Source: Clostridium acetobutylicum ATCC 824 (GTDB lineage Bacteria > Bacillota > Clostridia > Clostridiales > Clostridiaceae). From it: a stretch of 64,000 nucleotides of DNA. Shown in pieces: positions 43,599 to 53,114 of this stretch. The notes under the pieces were generated by a model, which saw only the letters and a list, made by a program, of their open reading frames with translations, was not told the DNA's origin and made no database searches. The stretch spans positions 1,770,001-1,834,000 of the forward strand of contig NC_003030.1 in assembly GCF_000008765.1 (NCBI RefSeq), given 5' to 3'. Each line of letters opens with the position of its first letter. The first letter of the stretch is position 1. The translations under genes were made by a program, and so were the position numbers.

Positions 43599-44009
43599 AA
43601 AAAATCCCCCTTCACTAGTTTATATTGCTATAGTACAACTTATATTTTGGAAAAAAAACACAATAAACCTAAATATACAAAAATTCTTTGTAAAATGCAA
43701 AAAATAGCACTTGAATGGCATAAAATATTGCAATAATATAAATATGTACATAAATTAAAGTACATAAGGACTTATAAAGTAAAAAATTCAAAGAAACATG
43801 ATATACTAAAAATATATACGAAGGAATGCCTACATTAATAATATATGAGAAAACTTTCGAATTCAAAACAATGAAATTAGCACTTGTAGTTTTATAAGGG
43901 GTACGGCTTAAACTTAAATATAAACGTAAGATAAAGAGCTTAAATAGAAAGCTTTGATAATACAGAAAACTAGTTTTAAGATACCAATTTTGGGAGCGAG
44001 GCATGATGA
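43599..44009. other. Divergent control region between cstA and the LytTR regulator
   Basis: A 411-bp gene-free region, very AT-rich. A TACTAT -10-like box for cstA lies on the minus strand at about 43631-43636, without a -35. I could not find a convincing pair of LytTR direct repeats by eye. The minus-strand open frame across it looks like chance. Confidence 0.5.
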
Positions 44010-44771
44010 ATGAAAATAAAGTGCATTTTAATAGAAGATGAAATTTCTAATGAGAAAGAGTTATATTTTATATTAAGAAGATATGATGATATTGAAATAG
44101 TAGGTATGGTACAAAATACTGATGAAGGAATAGATCTTGTTAAGAAGTTAAGACCGCAGGCTGTATTTTTAGATATAAATGTTCCAAACTTTAATGGAAT
44201 AAAACTAGCTGAGGAAATAAAAGATGTGGACAGTACTATTGCGGTTATTTTTGTAACTGCTTATGATAAATATGCTGTAGCTGCTTTTGAGATTAAGGCA
44301 CTTGATTACATATTAAAACCTTTTAGTATAGCTAGAATTGAAAAGGCTGTAGAAAGGCTTAAGGAATATATTAATGTTAACAAATCCATGAAGGAGAAGT
44401 TATTTGAGTTAATATGTGAATTTAATAACATGGAAAGAAAATATATTATTAATAAGATACCATGTGAAAATAAAGGAAAAATTGTACTTGTGGATGTAAA
44501 TGATATATATTTTTTCTATATTAAATCAGAGAAAACATATGTTAAACTAAATGATATTATATATGTTACAAGCAGTACATTAAATGATATGGAAAAGAAA
44601 ACAGGATTTTTTAGAGCTCACAGAAGTTATCTTGTGAATTTAAACAAAATATTTGAAATTTACTCTTGGTTTAATGGTACCTATAAGCTTATTATGAGTG
44701 ATTATAGAAAATCAGAAATTCCTGTAAGCAGGGGAAACGTTAGAAAACTTAAAGAGATTATAAATATATAA
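44010..44771 (+). CDS. LytTR-family response regulator
   Basis: A 253-residue response regulator. Residues 1-120 are a CheY-like receiver with the acidic pocket LIEDE (7-11), phospho-acceptor Asp55 (VFLDINVPN) and the conserved Lys in YILKPF (about 106). Residues 145-250 are a LytTR DNA-binding domain, with YFFYIKSEKTYVKL and FFRAHRSYLVNL. No histidine kinase is adjacent, so its partner is elsewhere. LytS/LytR-type systems are known to control CstA-like transporters, and the divergent cstA makes it a likely target. Start is the ATG after GGGAGCGAGG. Confidence 0.9.
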   Translation: MKIKCILIEDEISNEKELYFILRRYDDIEIVGMVQNTDEGIDLVKKLRPQAVFLDINVPNFNGIKLAEEIKDVDSTIAVIFVTAYDKYAVAAFEIKALDYILKPFSIARIEKAVERLKEYINVNKSMKEKLFELICEFNNMERKYIINKIPCENKGKIVLVDVNDIYFFYIKSEKTYVKLNDIIYVTSSTLNDMEKKTGFFRAHRSYLVNLNKIFEIYSWFNGTYKLIMSDYRKSEIPVSRGNVRKLKEIINI

Positions 44772-44784
44772 AGGAGAGAGGGCA

Positions 44785-46050
44785 TTGAAACCACTAGCAG
44801 ATAGAATAAGGCCAGAAAATTTTAATGAGGTTTTTGGTCAGAAGCACATAATTGGTGAAGGAAAGATATTAGATAGAATTTTAAAAAGCAGTTTGGTGCC
44901 AAACATGATATTTTACGGACCACCTGGTACAGGTAAAACAACAGTAGCCAATATAATAGCTAAAAAGACAAATAAGGCTTTTTATAAATTAAATGCTACC
45001 ACAGCGTCAGTAAAGGATGTTAGAGAGATTACAGACAGCACAAATACGCTTATGGGGAGAAATGGTGTGCTTTTATATTTAGACGAGATACAAAACTTCA
45101 ATAAAAAGCAGCAGCAGTCCCTTTTAGAGTTTATGGAAAACGGTAGTATTACTCTAATTGCAAGCACAACTGAAAATCCATATTTTTATGTGTATAATGC
45201 AATCTTAAGTCGTTCTACAATATTTGAGTTTAAACCTTTAGAGAGCGATGAATTAATGAAAGCAGTTAATAGAGCAGTGGAGTTAATAAAAGATGAACTT
45301 AAAACTACAGAAATAATAATCACAGAAGATGCTAAAAAGTACGCTGTAGGGGTTAGTTCGGGAGACGTTAGAAAAACCTTGAATTCTATTGAAATAGCAG
45401 TTTATTCTACAAAACCAAATGAAGAGGGAAATATATTTATAGACTTAGAAACCATGAAGGAATGCACTCAAAAAAATGTATTGAATTTTGATAAAGATGG
45501 TGATAATCACTATGATATTTTAAGTGCATTTCAAAAATCTATAAGAGGAAGTGATGCTGATGCGGCAGTTCTTTATCTTGCTATGCTTATAAAAGGTGGA
45601 GACTTAAAATCAATATGCAGAAGGCTTCTTGTAATAGCAGCAGAGGACATAGGACTTGCATATCCACAAGCAATATCTATAGTGAAAGCTTGTACGGATT
45701 CTGCTTTAGAATTAGGATTTCCTGAAGCTAGAATTCCACTGGCAGAGGCAGTTATACTTCTTGCAACCTCTCCTAAATCAAATTCTGCAATTACGGCAGT
45801 TGATAGTGCTTTAAGGGATCTTGATACTATAAATGTTGGAAGTATCCCTGATTATTTAAGAGATGGGCATTACGAAGGTGCTAAAAAGCTTGGAAGAATG
45901 CAGGACTATAAGTATCCTCACAGCTATGAGAACAACTATGTGAAGCAAAAATATCTTCCTTCAAATTTAGAAAATAGAAGATACTACGAGTACGGAAAAA
46001 ACAAAATAGAGGAGAAGTGCAGAGAATATTGGGAGAGGATAAAATACTAA
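44785..46050 (+). CDS. rarA: Replication-associated recombination protein A (RarA/MgsA)
   Basis: A 421-residue AAA+ ATPase related to clamp-loader subunits. Walker A is GPPGTGKT (45-52), Walker B LYLDEIQ (97-103), and STTENPYFYVYNAILSRSTIF is the sensor 1 and Arg-finger region. It acts at stalled replication forks. The C-terminal tetramerisation part (YLAMLIKGGD, ATSPKSNSA, YKYPHSY) is complete. Start is TTG with AAAGGAGAG upstream. The stop codon overlaps the start of the next gene by one base. Confidence 0.93.
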   Translation: MKPLADRIRPENFNEVFGQKHIIGEGKILDRILKSSLVPNMIFYGPPGTGKTTVANIIAKKTNKAFYKLNATTASVKDVREITDSTNTLMGRNGVLLYLDEIQNFNKKQQQSLLEFMENGSITLIASTTENPYFYVYNAILSRSTIFEFKPLESDELMKAVNRAVELIKDELKTTEIIITEDAKKYAVGVSSGDVRKTLNSIEIAVYSTKPNEEGNIFIDLETMKECTQKNVLNFDKDGDNHYDILSAFQKSIRGSDADAAVLYLAMLIKGGDLKSICRRLLVIAAEDIGLAYPQAISIVKACTDSALELGFPEARIPLAEAVILLATSPKSNSAITAVDSALRDLDTINVGSIPDYLRDGHYEGAKKLGRMQDYKYPHSYENNYVKQKYLPSNLENRRYYEYGKNKIEEKCREYWERIKY

Positions 46051-48425
46051 TGGAAAGCTCTAATAATAAAATAAAGCTGTCTGTAAGAAATTTAGTGGAA
46101 TTTGTTTTAAGGTGTGGTGATTTAGATAACAGATTCTCAGGTGGCAGTAGTAGAGCCGTGGAAGGTACACGTGCACATACAAAGCTTCAGAAACAGAGTA
46201 AGAAGTTAGCTAAAGAGAAGGAAAACTACATTTATAATTCAGAGGTTTTTTTGAAATATGAAACTGAGTTAGAAGATGTTGATTTTATAATAGAGGGAAG
46301 AGCCGATGAGATTTTTATAGATAATTATTGTGTAACTATAAACGAAATAAAAAGTACAGGAAGACCTCTGGAATTTATAGATGAAAATTTTAATATAATA
46401 CATTGGGCGCAGGTTAAGTGTTATGGCTATATTTATGCAGAGCAGAATAATATTGAAAATCTCAATATAAGTCTTACATATTTTAATATAGATACTGAAG
46501 AAATTAAAGTTTTGACAAAAGAGGTATCCTTTGAGTATCTTAAAAAGGAATTTTTTGAATATCTTCAGAAGTACGTATATTGGGCGAAGATGGCTATTGA
46601 TTGGCAAATAGTTAGAGACATATCAATAGGACAATGCGATTTCCCTTTTAAGGAGTATAGAAAAGGCCAAAGAAAGTTAGCTGTATATGTTTATAAGACT
46701 ATAAAGGAAAAGAAAAAGCTATTTGTAAAAGCCCCTACGGGTATAGGAAAGACTATTTCTACACTTTTTCCAGCAGTGAAAGCATTTAAAGAAGGGGAAA
46801 TTGAAAAAATATTTTATTTGACTGCAAAGGGGACTACGGCATTATCTGCATTATCGGCGGTTGAGCTTCTAAATAAAAAGGGGCTTAGGTTAAAAACATT
46901 AATTTTGACTTCAAAGGAAAAGATATGTTTCAATGAAGAAACAAATTGCAATCCTGAGGAATGTATTTATGCAAAGGGTCATTATGATAGAGTAAATGAT
47001 GCTATTAAGGATTTACTTAAAAATGAGGATATCTACAATAGAGAGATAATAGAGGAGTATGCTAAGAAGTACAATGTATGTCCGTTTGAATTATCTCTTG
47101 ATATGTCTTTGTGGTGCGATTTAGTAATATGCGATTATAATTATGTGTTTGACCCTTCAGTGTATTTGAAGAGATTTTTTTCAGATGCAAAGGGAGGATA
47201 TGTGTTTTTAGTGGATGAGGCTCACAACCTTCCTGACAGAGCAAGGGATATGTATTCTTCAGAGCTTTATAAGAGCAAAGTGATGTTTTTGAAAAAAAAT
47301 TTATCTAAAAAGGACTACATCTATAAAACCATAAACAATATAAATTCTTTTTTTATAAATCTAAAGAAATTAAGTGAGGATAAGGGATATATAATTGATG
47401 AAGATGATAACTACGAAGAAGCAGCTAAAGTAATTTATAAATTTCTAAACAAGTGTGAAAAATGGATTCTTGAAAATAAGGAACATAAGATTTATAAAGA
47501 AATGCAGGAATTTTATTTGGATGCTTTCAAATTTATAAAGACATATGAATTGTATTCGGATAATTATATTTTTTATGGTGAAAAAATATCTTCTGATTTT
47601 AAGATAAAGCTATTTTGTTTAGACCCATCTAAGTTTATTGAGGAAACTGTTAAGAAGGGTATAAGTGCAGTATTTTTTTCTGCAACCTTAAGCCCTATGA
47701 ATTATTTTAAAGAAATATTAGGAGCAGAAGAAGGGGACTATAATGCTACCTTTGCCTCTCCTTTTTCAGAGGACAATAGATGCATATTTATTGCTAAAAA
47801 TATTTCAACTAAGTATGCTAAAAGAGAACAAAATTATGATGCAGTAGTTCAGTATATAAGAAGTTTTGTGCTTCAGAAAAAAGGAAATTACATGATATTC
47901 TTTCCATCATATAAATATATGAATAATATTTACGATAGGTTTAGTGCAGGTGAGGATTATGAGGTTATACTTCAAAAAAGCAGCATGGATGAAACTGAAA
48001 AGAATGATTTTTTAGCTGCATTTAACGATGAAAGCGAAAAGGGAACTATAGGTTTTTGTGTTCTTGGGGGTGTATTTTCAGAGGGTATTGATCTTAAGGG
48101 AGAAAGATTAATAGGAGCAGTTATAGTAGGGGTAGGTCTTCCTATGATTTGTTTAGAAAGAGATATGATAAAGAAATATTTTGACAATAGGAATAACCTA
48201 GGGTATGAATATTCATATATGTATCCAGGAATGAATAAAGTACTTCAAGCAGCAGGAAGGGTAATACGCTCGGAAAGTGATAAAGGAGCCATCATGCTTT
48301 TGGATGAAAGATTTGCGAAGTATTCTTATAAGAAGCTTATGCCTTCTGAATGGGAAAATGCCATATACAGCAGTGGAAATTTAGAAATTGAAAAAAAACT
48401 AGAAATATTTTGGGCAGATTGGTAA
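46050..48425 (+). CDS. Cas4/RecB-like nuclease fused to an XPD/DinG-type iron-sulfur helicase
   Basis: A 791-residue fusion. Residues 1-190 are a PD-(D/E)XK nuclease: a GTRAHTKLQ His motif, GRADEIF with the Asp, NEIKST with the E-x-K pair, and QVKCYGYIYAE. From about residue 200 follows an XPD/DinG SF2 helicase: Walker A APTGIGKT, a Cys cluster (KICFNEETNC, NPEEC and VCPFE) expected to hold a 4Fe-4S cluster, DEAH in VDEAHN, and C-terminal motifs VFFSATLSP, EGIDLKGERL and QAAGRVIRS. It should unwind DNA 5' to 3' and cut it. The ATG at 46050 is coupled to rarA, implying joint work in repair. Confidence 0.88.
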   Translation: MESSNNKIKLSVRNLVEFVLRCGDLDNRFSGGSSRAVEGTRAHTKLQKQSKKLAKEKENYIYNSEVFLKYETELEDVDFIIEGRADEIFIDNYCVTINEIKSTGRPLEFIDENFNIIHWAQVKCYGYIYAEQNNIENLNISLTYFNIDTEEIKVLTKEVSFEYLKKEFFEYLQKYVYWAKMAIDWQIVRDISIGQCDFPFKEYRKGQRKLAVYVYKTIKEKKKLFVKAPTGIGKTISTLFPAVKAFKEGEIEKIFYLTAKGTTALSALSAVELLNKKGLRLKTLILTSKEKICFNEETNCNPEECIYAKGHYDRVNDAIKDLLKNEDIYNREIIEEYAKKYNVCPFELSLDMSLWCDLVICDYNYVFDPSVYLKRFFSDAKGGYVFLVDEAHNLPDRARDMYSSELYKSKVMFLKKNLSKKDYIYKTINNINSFFINLKKLSEDKGYIIDEDDNYEEAAKVIYKFLNKCEKWILENKEHKIYKEMQEFYLDAFKFIKTYELYSDNYIFYGEKISSDFKIKLFCLDPSKFIEETVKKGISAVFFSATLSPMNYFKEILGAEEGDYNATFASPFSEDNRCIFIAKNISTKYAKREQNYDAVVQYIRSFVLQKKGNYMIFFPSYKYMNNIYDRFSAGEDYEVILQKSSMDETEKNDFLAAFNDESEKGTIGFCVLGGVFSEGIDLKGERLIGAVIVGVGLPMICLERDMIKKYFDNRNNLGYEYSYMYPGMNKVLQAAGRVIRSESDKGAIMLLDERFAKYSYKKLMPSEWENAIYSSGNLEIEKKLEIFWADW

Positions 48426-48518
48426 AAATGCAAGTTTTCTATTGAAAAAATTCACTTTATCATTATAATATTTAATAACGGTATTTTTAAAAAAATATAT
48501 AATTTATACTGCGATTTG

Positions 48519-48548
48519 TTGAAAGTTTTGTTTTTTTTGCAATATAAA
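48519..48548 (+). promoter_or_regulatory. Candidate SigA promoter of gltBD
   Basis: TTGAAA (48519-48524), 18 bp, TATAAA (48543-48548), 31 bp before the gltB ATG. The spacer includes a T8 run. Confidence 0.45.
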
Positions 48549-48578
48549 GTTAATAATGATAGAATTGGGGGCTAAGAT

Positions 48579-51500
48579 ATGACAAGAAATATTGGATATC
48601 CTGAAAAGCAGGGGCTATATGATCCAGCTTTTGAAAAGGATAATTGTGGAATTGGCTTTATTACCAGCATAAAAGGTGAAAAAAGTCATGACATAGTAAA
48701 AAAAGGTATAGAAATTCTCGTTAACTTAACGCATAGAGGGGCTGTTGGCGCAGATACAAAAACTGGTGATGGAGCAGGAATAATGCTGCAAATTCCAGAT
48801 GAATTTTTCAGAATTAACTGTGATAATCTTGGTATTGAACTTCCTGAAAGTGGTAAATATGCTGTTGGAATGATTTTTCTGCCTAAAGAAACAGCATTAT
48901 CATATCAATGTGAAGGTATACTTGAAAGAGCAGTAGAAGAACAGGGGCAGAAGGTTTTAGGATGGAGAGTTGTTCCTAGAGATAACAGGTCTATTGGGGA
49001 AACAGCAAAGGGCAGTGAGCCTGTTATAAAGCAGATATTTATAGGAAGCAATTGTGAAAACCAAACTGATTTTGAAAGAAATCTCTATATAATAAGAAAA
49101 AGAGCTGAAAGTGAAGTTAAAAGACTAGTAGAAAGAGGATCGGAGTACTTTTATATATGCAGTCTTTCAAGTAGAACTATAGTGTACAAGGGACTTTTGC
49201 TTGCAGATCAAATAAAAAGCTTTTATATGGATTTAAACGATATAAATTTCAAGAGTGCTATTGCTTTGGTTCATCAAAGATATAGTACTAATACTTTTCC
49301 TACTTGGGATTTAGCTCAACCATTTAGATTCTTAGCTCATAATGGAGAGATAAATACTATAAGAGGGAATAGAAATTGGATGAATGCACGTGAAGGTGTT
49401 TTAAAATCTGATGTTTTTGGAAAGAAAATATCTGATTTATTTCCTATAGTAAACCCAAAGGGAAGCGATTCAACTTCTTTGGATAATACATTTGAACTTT
49501 TAGTTGCTGACGGAAGGCCACTAGCACAGGCACTTATGATGCTTATTCCAGAGGCTTGGGAAAACAATGAAAGCATGGAGACATGGAAAAGGGCATTTTA
49601 TGAGTATCAGGGAACTTTAATAGAGCCTTGGGATGGTCCAGCAGCAGTTGCATTTACAGATGGTCAGCAGGTTGGAGCTGTTCTAGATAGAAATGGACTT
49701 AGACCAGCAAGGTATCTTATAACTAAAAACAATATAGCTGTTTTGGCTTCAGAAGCTGGTGTTTTAAAATTTGAGCCTGAAGAAATAGCTTATAAAGGGA
49801 GACTTAAACCTGGAAAGATGTTCCTTATAGATACAAAAGAAGGAAGAATAATTGATGATGAAGAAATAAAAAAATCAATTTGTTTAGATAAAGAGTATGA
49901 AAAAATAGTAGAAAAGAATAAATTTACTTTAGATGATTTTGAAGCAACTGTTGGAGAAGAAGTAGTAAATGATGAAGTTTTGAAAGAAAAACAGCAGGCT
50001 TTTGGGTATACTCTTGAAGACTTAAGGGTAATACTTGGCCCTATGGCAGCTACTGGTAAAGAACCTTTGGGATCAATGGGAAATGACGCTCCTTTGGCCG
50101 TTCTTTCAAATAAATCACAACTGCTTTTTGCATACTTTAAGCAGCTGTTTGCTCAAGTAACTAATCCTCCTATAGACCCTATACGAGAGGAAATGGTTAC
50201 ATCTCTTGTGAATTATATAGGTTCTCAAGGAAACATATTGAATAAAGATACTGAAGCTGTTCCTTTTATAGAAATAAATTCTCCTATTTTGACAGATCTT
50301 GAAATGGAGAAGATTAAGAATCTTAGAAATAAGGATTTCAAGACAACTACAATACCTATTACATTTAAATATGATACAGGAATTGACGGATTTAAAGAAG
50401 CACTTGAGAAGATTTGTGAAAGAGCTTCTAAGAGAATAGAAGAGGGATTTAATGTAATTGTTCTAAGTGATAAGCACATAGATTCCTATGAGGCAGCTAT
50501 ACCTAGTTTACTTGCATTAAGTGCTGTTCAGCATCATTTAATAAAGGAAAAAACTCGTACAAAGGTATCTATTGTAGTTGAGACTGGAGAAGCAAGAGAA
50601 ACTATGCATTTTGCACTGCTCGTTGGCTACGGTGCAACAGCAGTAAATCCTTACATTGCTTTTGAGTCAATTAGGCAAATTGTAAGGGAAAAGGATATTG
50701 AAGTAGAAAGTCAAGAAAAAGCTATAGAAAATTATATTTATGCTATAAATCATGGAATATTAAAGATATTATCTAAAATGGGAATATCCACACTTAGAAG
50801 CTATCATGGTGCTGAAATTTTTGAAGCAGTAGGACTTAGCAGTAAACTTGTAAGTGAATACTTTGAAGGAACACCATCTAGAATTGAAGGAATAGGCATA
50901 GATGAGGTAGCAAAAGAAGTATTAAATAGATATAAAAATGCTTTTAATAAAATAAGAAAACCAGTATCTGTTTTAAGCGTTGGAGGACAGTATTCTTGGA
51001 GAAAAAATGGTGAATATCATTTGTTCAATCCAGATACTATATATAGACTTCAGGTTTCAGCTAGAACTGGAAACTATAAAATGTTTAAAGAGTATTCTCA
51101 TATTATAAACGATCAGGACAAGAATCTTTGCACTATAAGAGGCTTGTTTGAATTCAAAGACTTAAAACCTATACCACTTGAAGAGGTGGAGCCTGTAAAT
51201 GAAATATTAAAAAGATTTTCATCAGGAGCTATGTCCTTTGGTTCAATCAGCAAGGAAGCTCATGAGACTATAGCTATAGCTATGAATAGAATAGGCGGAA
51301 AGAGCAACAGTGGTGAAGGCGGAGAGGATAATGAAAGATACAAGGCTGATGCTAACGGCGATTTAAGAAGAAGTGCAATAAAGCAGATAGCTTCTGCTAG
51401 ATTTGGAGTAACAGCAGAGTATTTAGTAAATGCTGATGAGCTTCAAATAAAAATGGCTCAGGGAGCAAAGCCTGGTGAAGGAGGACAACTCCCAGGAAGA

Positions 51501-53102
51501 AAGGTAGATGTCAATATAGCTAAGGTAAGACATTCTACACCAGGAATAGACCTTATTTCTCCACCACCGCATCATGATATATACTCTATTGAGGATTTAG
51601 CTCAACTTATATTTGATTTAAAATGTGTGAACCCTTCATCAAGAATAAGCGTAAAGCTTGTTTCTGAAGTTGGAGTTGGAACTGTAGCAGCGGGTGTTGC
51701 TAAGGCACATGCAGATTCAATACTTATAAGTGGTCATGATGGAGGTACAGGTGCATCACCTATATCATCAATAAAACATGCTGGAATTCCATGGGAGCTT
51801 GGATTATCAGAAGCACAGCAGGTACTGCTTTTAAATAATTTAAGAAGCAGAGTAGTTCTTCAAACAGATGGACAATTAAAAACAGGTAGAGATGTTGTAA
51901 TAGCAGCTCTTCTTGGAGCAGAGGAATTTGTTTTTGCATCTACCATACTTGTATCCTTAGGATGTGTAATGCTTAGAAACTGCCATCTTAATACTTGTGA
52001 AATGGGAATAGCAACTCAAGACCCTGAACTTAGAAAAAGATTTAAAGGAAAACCTGAATATGTTATAAACTTCCTTACATTTATAGCACAGGAAGTAAGA
52101 GAGTACATGGCACAGCTTGGCTTTAGAACTATAAATGAAATGGTTGGAAGAGTTGATAAAATACAGGCAAAGAATGCTGTAAGTCACTGGAAGGCTAAAG
52201 GGATTGACCTTTCTAAAATATTATACAAGCCTGACATGCCAAAGAGAATAAAACCATATTGTACAGTAGCTCAAGAGCATGGTTTAGATAGAATAATGGA
52301 CTACAAGTTAATTCAAATAGCAAAAGATGCTTTGAACTCTAAGAAAAGTGTGGTTGGAAACTTTGAAATTAAAAATGTAGATAGATCAGTGGGAGCTATG
52401 CTGAGTGGTAAAATTGCAAAGATATACGGAGAAAATGGACTTCCAGATGATACTATAAGATTTAATTTCTTTGGTTCAGCAGGTCAAAGCTTTGGAGCTT
52501 TTGGAATGAAGGGTATGACAATTGTGCTTGAAGGAGAAGCCAATGATTATGTTGGAAAGGGCTTATCAGGAGCCAAAATAGTAATAAAAACTCCTGAAAG
52601 AGCAAGTTATAAGCAGGAAGAAAATGTTATAGCTGGAAACACCATTTTATACGGAGCAACCAGTGGAAAACTATTCATAAATGGAATGGTTGGAGAACGT
52701 TTTGCTGTAAGAAATAGTGGAGCATATGCTGTTGCTGAAGGTACAGGAGACCACTGCTGTGAATATATGACTGGTGGAATTGCTGTGGTACTTGGAGAGA
52801 CAGGAAGAAACTTTGGAGCTGGTATGAGTGGAGGTATGGCATTTATTCTTGATGAAAATGACACTTTTAATGATAAATGCAAAGCTGAAACTCTTGAAAT
52901 TACTAGTGACTACGATGAGGAAGATGAAAAAGTTCTTCGTGGCTTAATTGAGGAGCACTACAATTACACTAATAGTGATAAAGCTAAAGTTATATTAGAA
53001 AATTGGGGCGAATATAAGACAAAAATAAAAAAGGTTATTCCAACAGCATATAAATTGATACTTGAAAAATCAAAACAAAAAGCTGCTGCAGTTAATATGT
53101 AA
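48579..53102 (+). CDS. gltB: Glutamate synthase (NADPH) large subunit
   Basis: A 1507-residue GltB. The N-terminal Ntn-type glutaminase has its nucleophile Cys23 (EKDNCGIGF), exposed after removal of a 22-residue propeptide. The central region leads to the FMN synthase barrel (SGAMSFGSIS, GGKSNSGEGGED, GHDGGTGASP). The 3Fe-4S motif is CVMLRNCHLNTC. The C-terminal GXGXG beta-helix is present (GAFGMKGMTIVLEGEANDYV). It makes two glutamates from glutamine and 2-oxoglutarate with electrons from GltD. gltD follows after 12 bp. No GltC-type regulator is adjacent. Confidence 0.97.
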   Translation: MTRNIGYPEKQGLYDPAFEKDNCGIGFITSIKGEKSHDIVKKGIEILVNLTHRGAVGADTKTGDGAGIMLQIPDEFFRINCDNLGIELPESGKYAVGMIFLPKETALSYQCEGILERAVEEQGQKVLGWRVVPRDNRSIGETAKGSEPVIKQIFIGSNCENQTDFERNLYIIRKRAESEVKRLVERGSEYFYICSLSSRTIVYKGLLLADQIKSFYMDLNDINFKSAIALVHQRYSTNTFPTWDLAQPFRFLAHNGEINTIRGNRNWMNAREGVLKSDVFGKKISDLFPIVNPKGSDSTSLDNTFELLVADGRPLAQALMMLIPEAWENNESMETWKRAFYEYQGTLIEPWDGPAAVAFTDGQQVGAVLDRNGLRPARYLITKNNIAVLASEAGVLKFEPEEIAYKGRLKPGKMFLIDTKEGRIIDDEEIKKSICLDKEYEKIVEKNKFTLDDFEATVGEEVVNDEVLKEKQQAFGYTLEDLRVILGPMAATGKEPLGSMGNDAPLAVLSNKSQLLFAYFKQLFAQVTNPPIDPIREEMVTSLVNYIGSQGNILNKDTEAVPFIEINSPILTDLEMEKIKNLRNKDFKTTTIPITFKYDTGIDGFKEALEKICERASKRIEEGFNVIVLSDKHIDSYEAAIPSLLALSAVQHHLIKEKTRTKVSIVVETGEARETMHFALLVGYGATAVNPYIAFESIRQIVREKDIEVESQEKAIENYIYAINHGILKILSKMGISTLRSYHGAEIFEAVGLSSKLVSEYFEGTPSRIEGIGIDEVAKEVLNRYKNAFNKIRKPVSVLSVGGQYSWRKNGEYHLFNPDTIYRLQVSARTGNYKMFKEYSHIINDQDKNLCTIRGLFEFKDLKPIPLEEVEPVNEILKRFSSGAMSFGSISKEAHETIAIAMNRIGGKSNSGEGGEDNERYKADANGDLRRSAIKQIASARFGVTAEYLVNADELQIKMAQGAKPGEGGQLPGRKVDVNIAKVRHSTPGIDLISPPPHHDIYSIEDLAQLIFDLKCVNPSSRISVKLVSEVGVGTVAAGVAKAHADSILISGHDGGTGASPISSIKHAGIPWELGLSEAQQVLLLNNLRSRVVLQTDGQLKTGRDVVIAALLGAEEFVFASTILVSLGCVMLRNCHLNTCEMGIATQDPELRKRFKGKPEYVINFLTFIAQEVREYMAQLGFRTINEMVGRVDKIQAKNAVSHWKAKGIDLSKILYKPDMPKRIKPYCTVAQEHGLDRIMDYKLIQIAKDALNSKKSVVGNFEIKNVDRSVGAMLSGKIAKIYGENGLPDDTIRFNFFGSAGQSFGAFGMKGMTIVLEGEANDYVGKGLSGAKIVIKTPERASYKQEENVIAGNTILYGATSGKLFINGMVGERFAVRNSGAYAVAEGTGDHCCEYMTGGIAVVLGETGRNFGAGMSGGMAFILDENDTFNDKCKAETLEITSDYDEEDEKVLRGLIEEHYNYTNSDKAKVILENWGEYKTKIKKVIPTAYKLILEKSKQKAAAVNM

Positions 53103-53114
53103 GGGGGCGGAAAA

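Noticed and set aside
43599-43700. LytTR direct repeats upstream of cstA
   Set aside because: Only partial matches with wrong spacing could be found by eye.
43669-44004. A 111-codon minus-strand open frame between cstA and the LytTR gene
   Set aside because: Composition is that of random AT-rich DNA and it has no recognisable domain; the region is better explained as a divergent control region.
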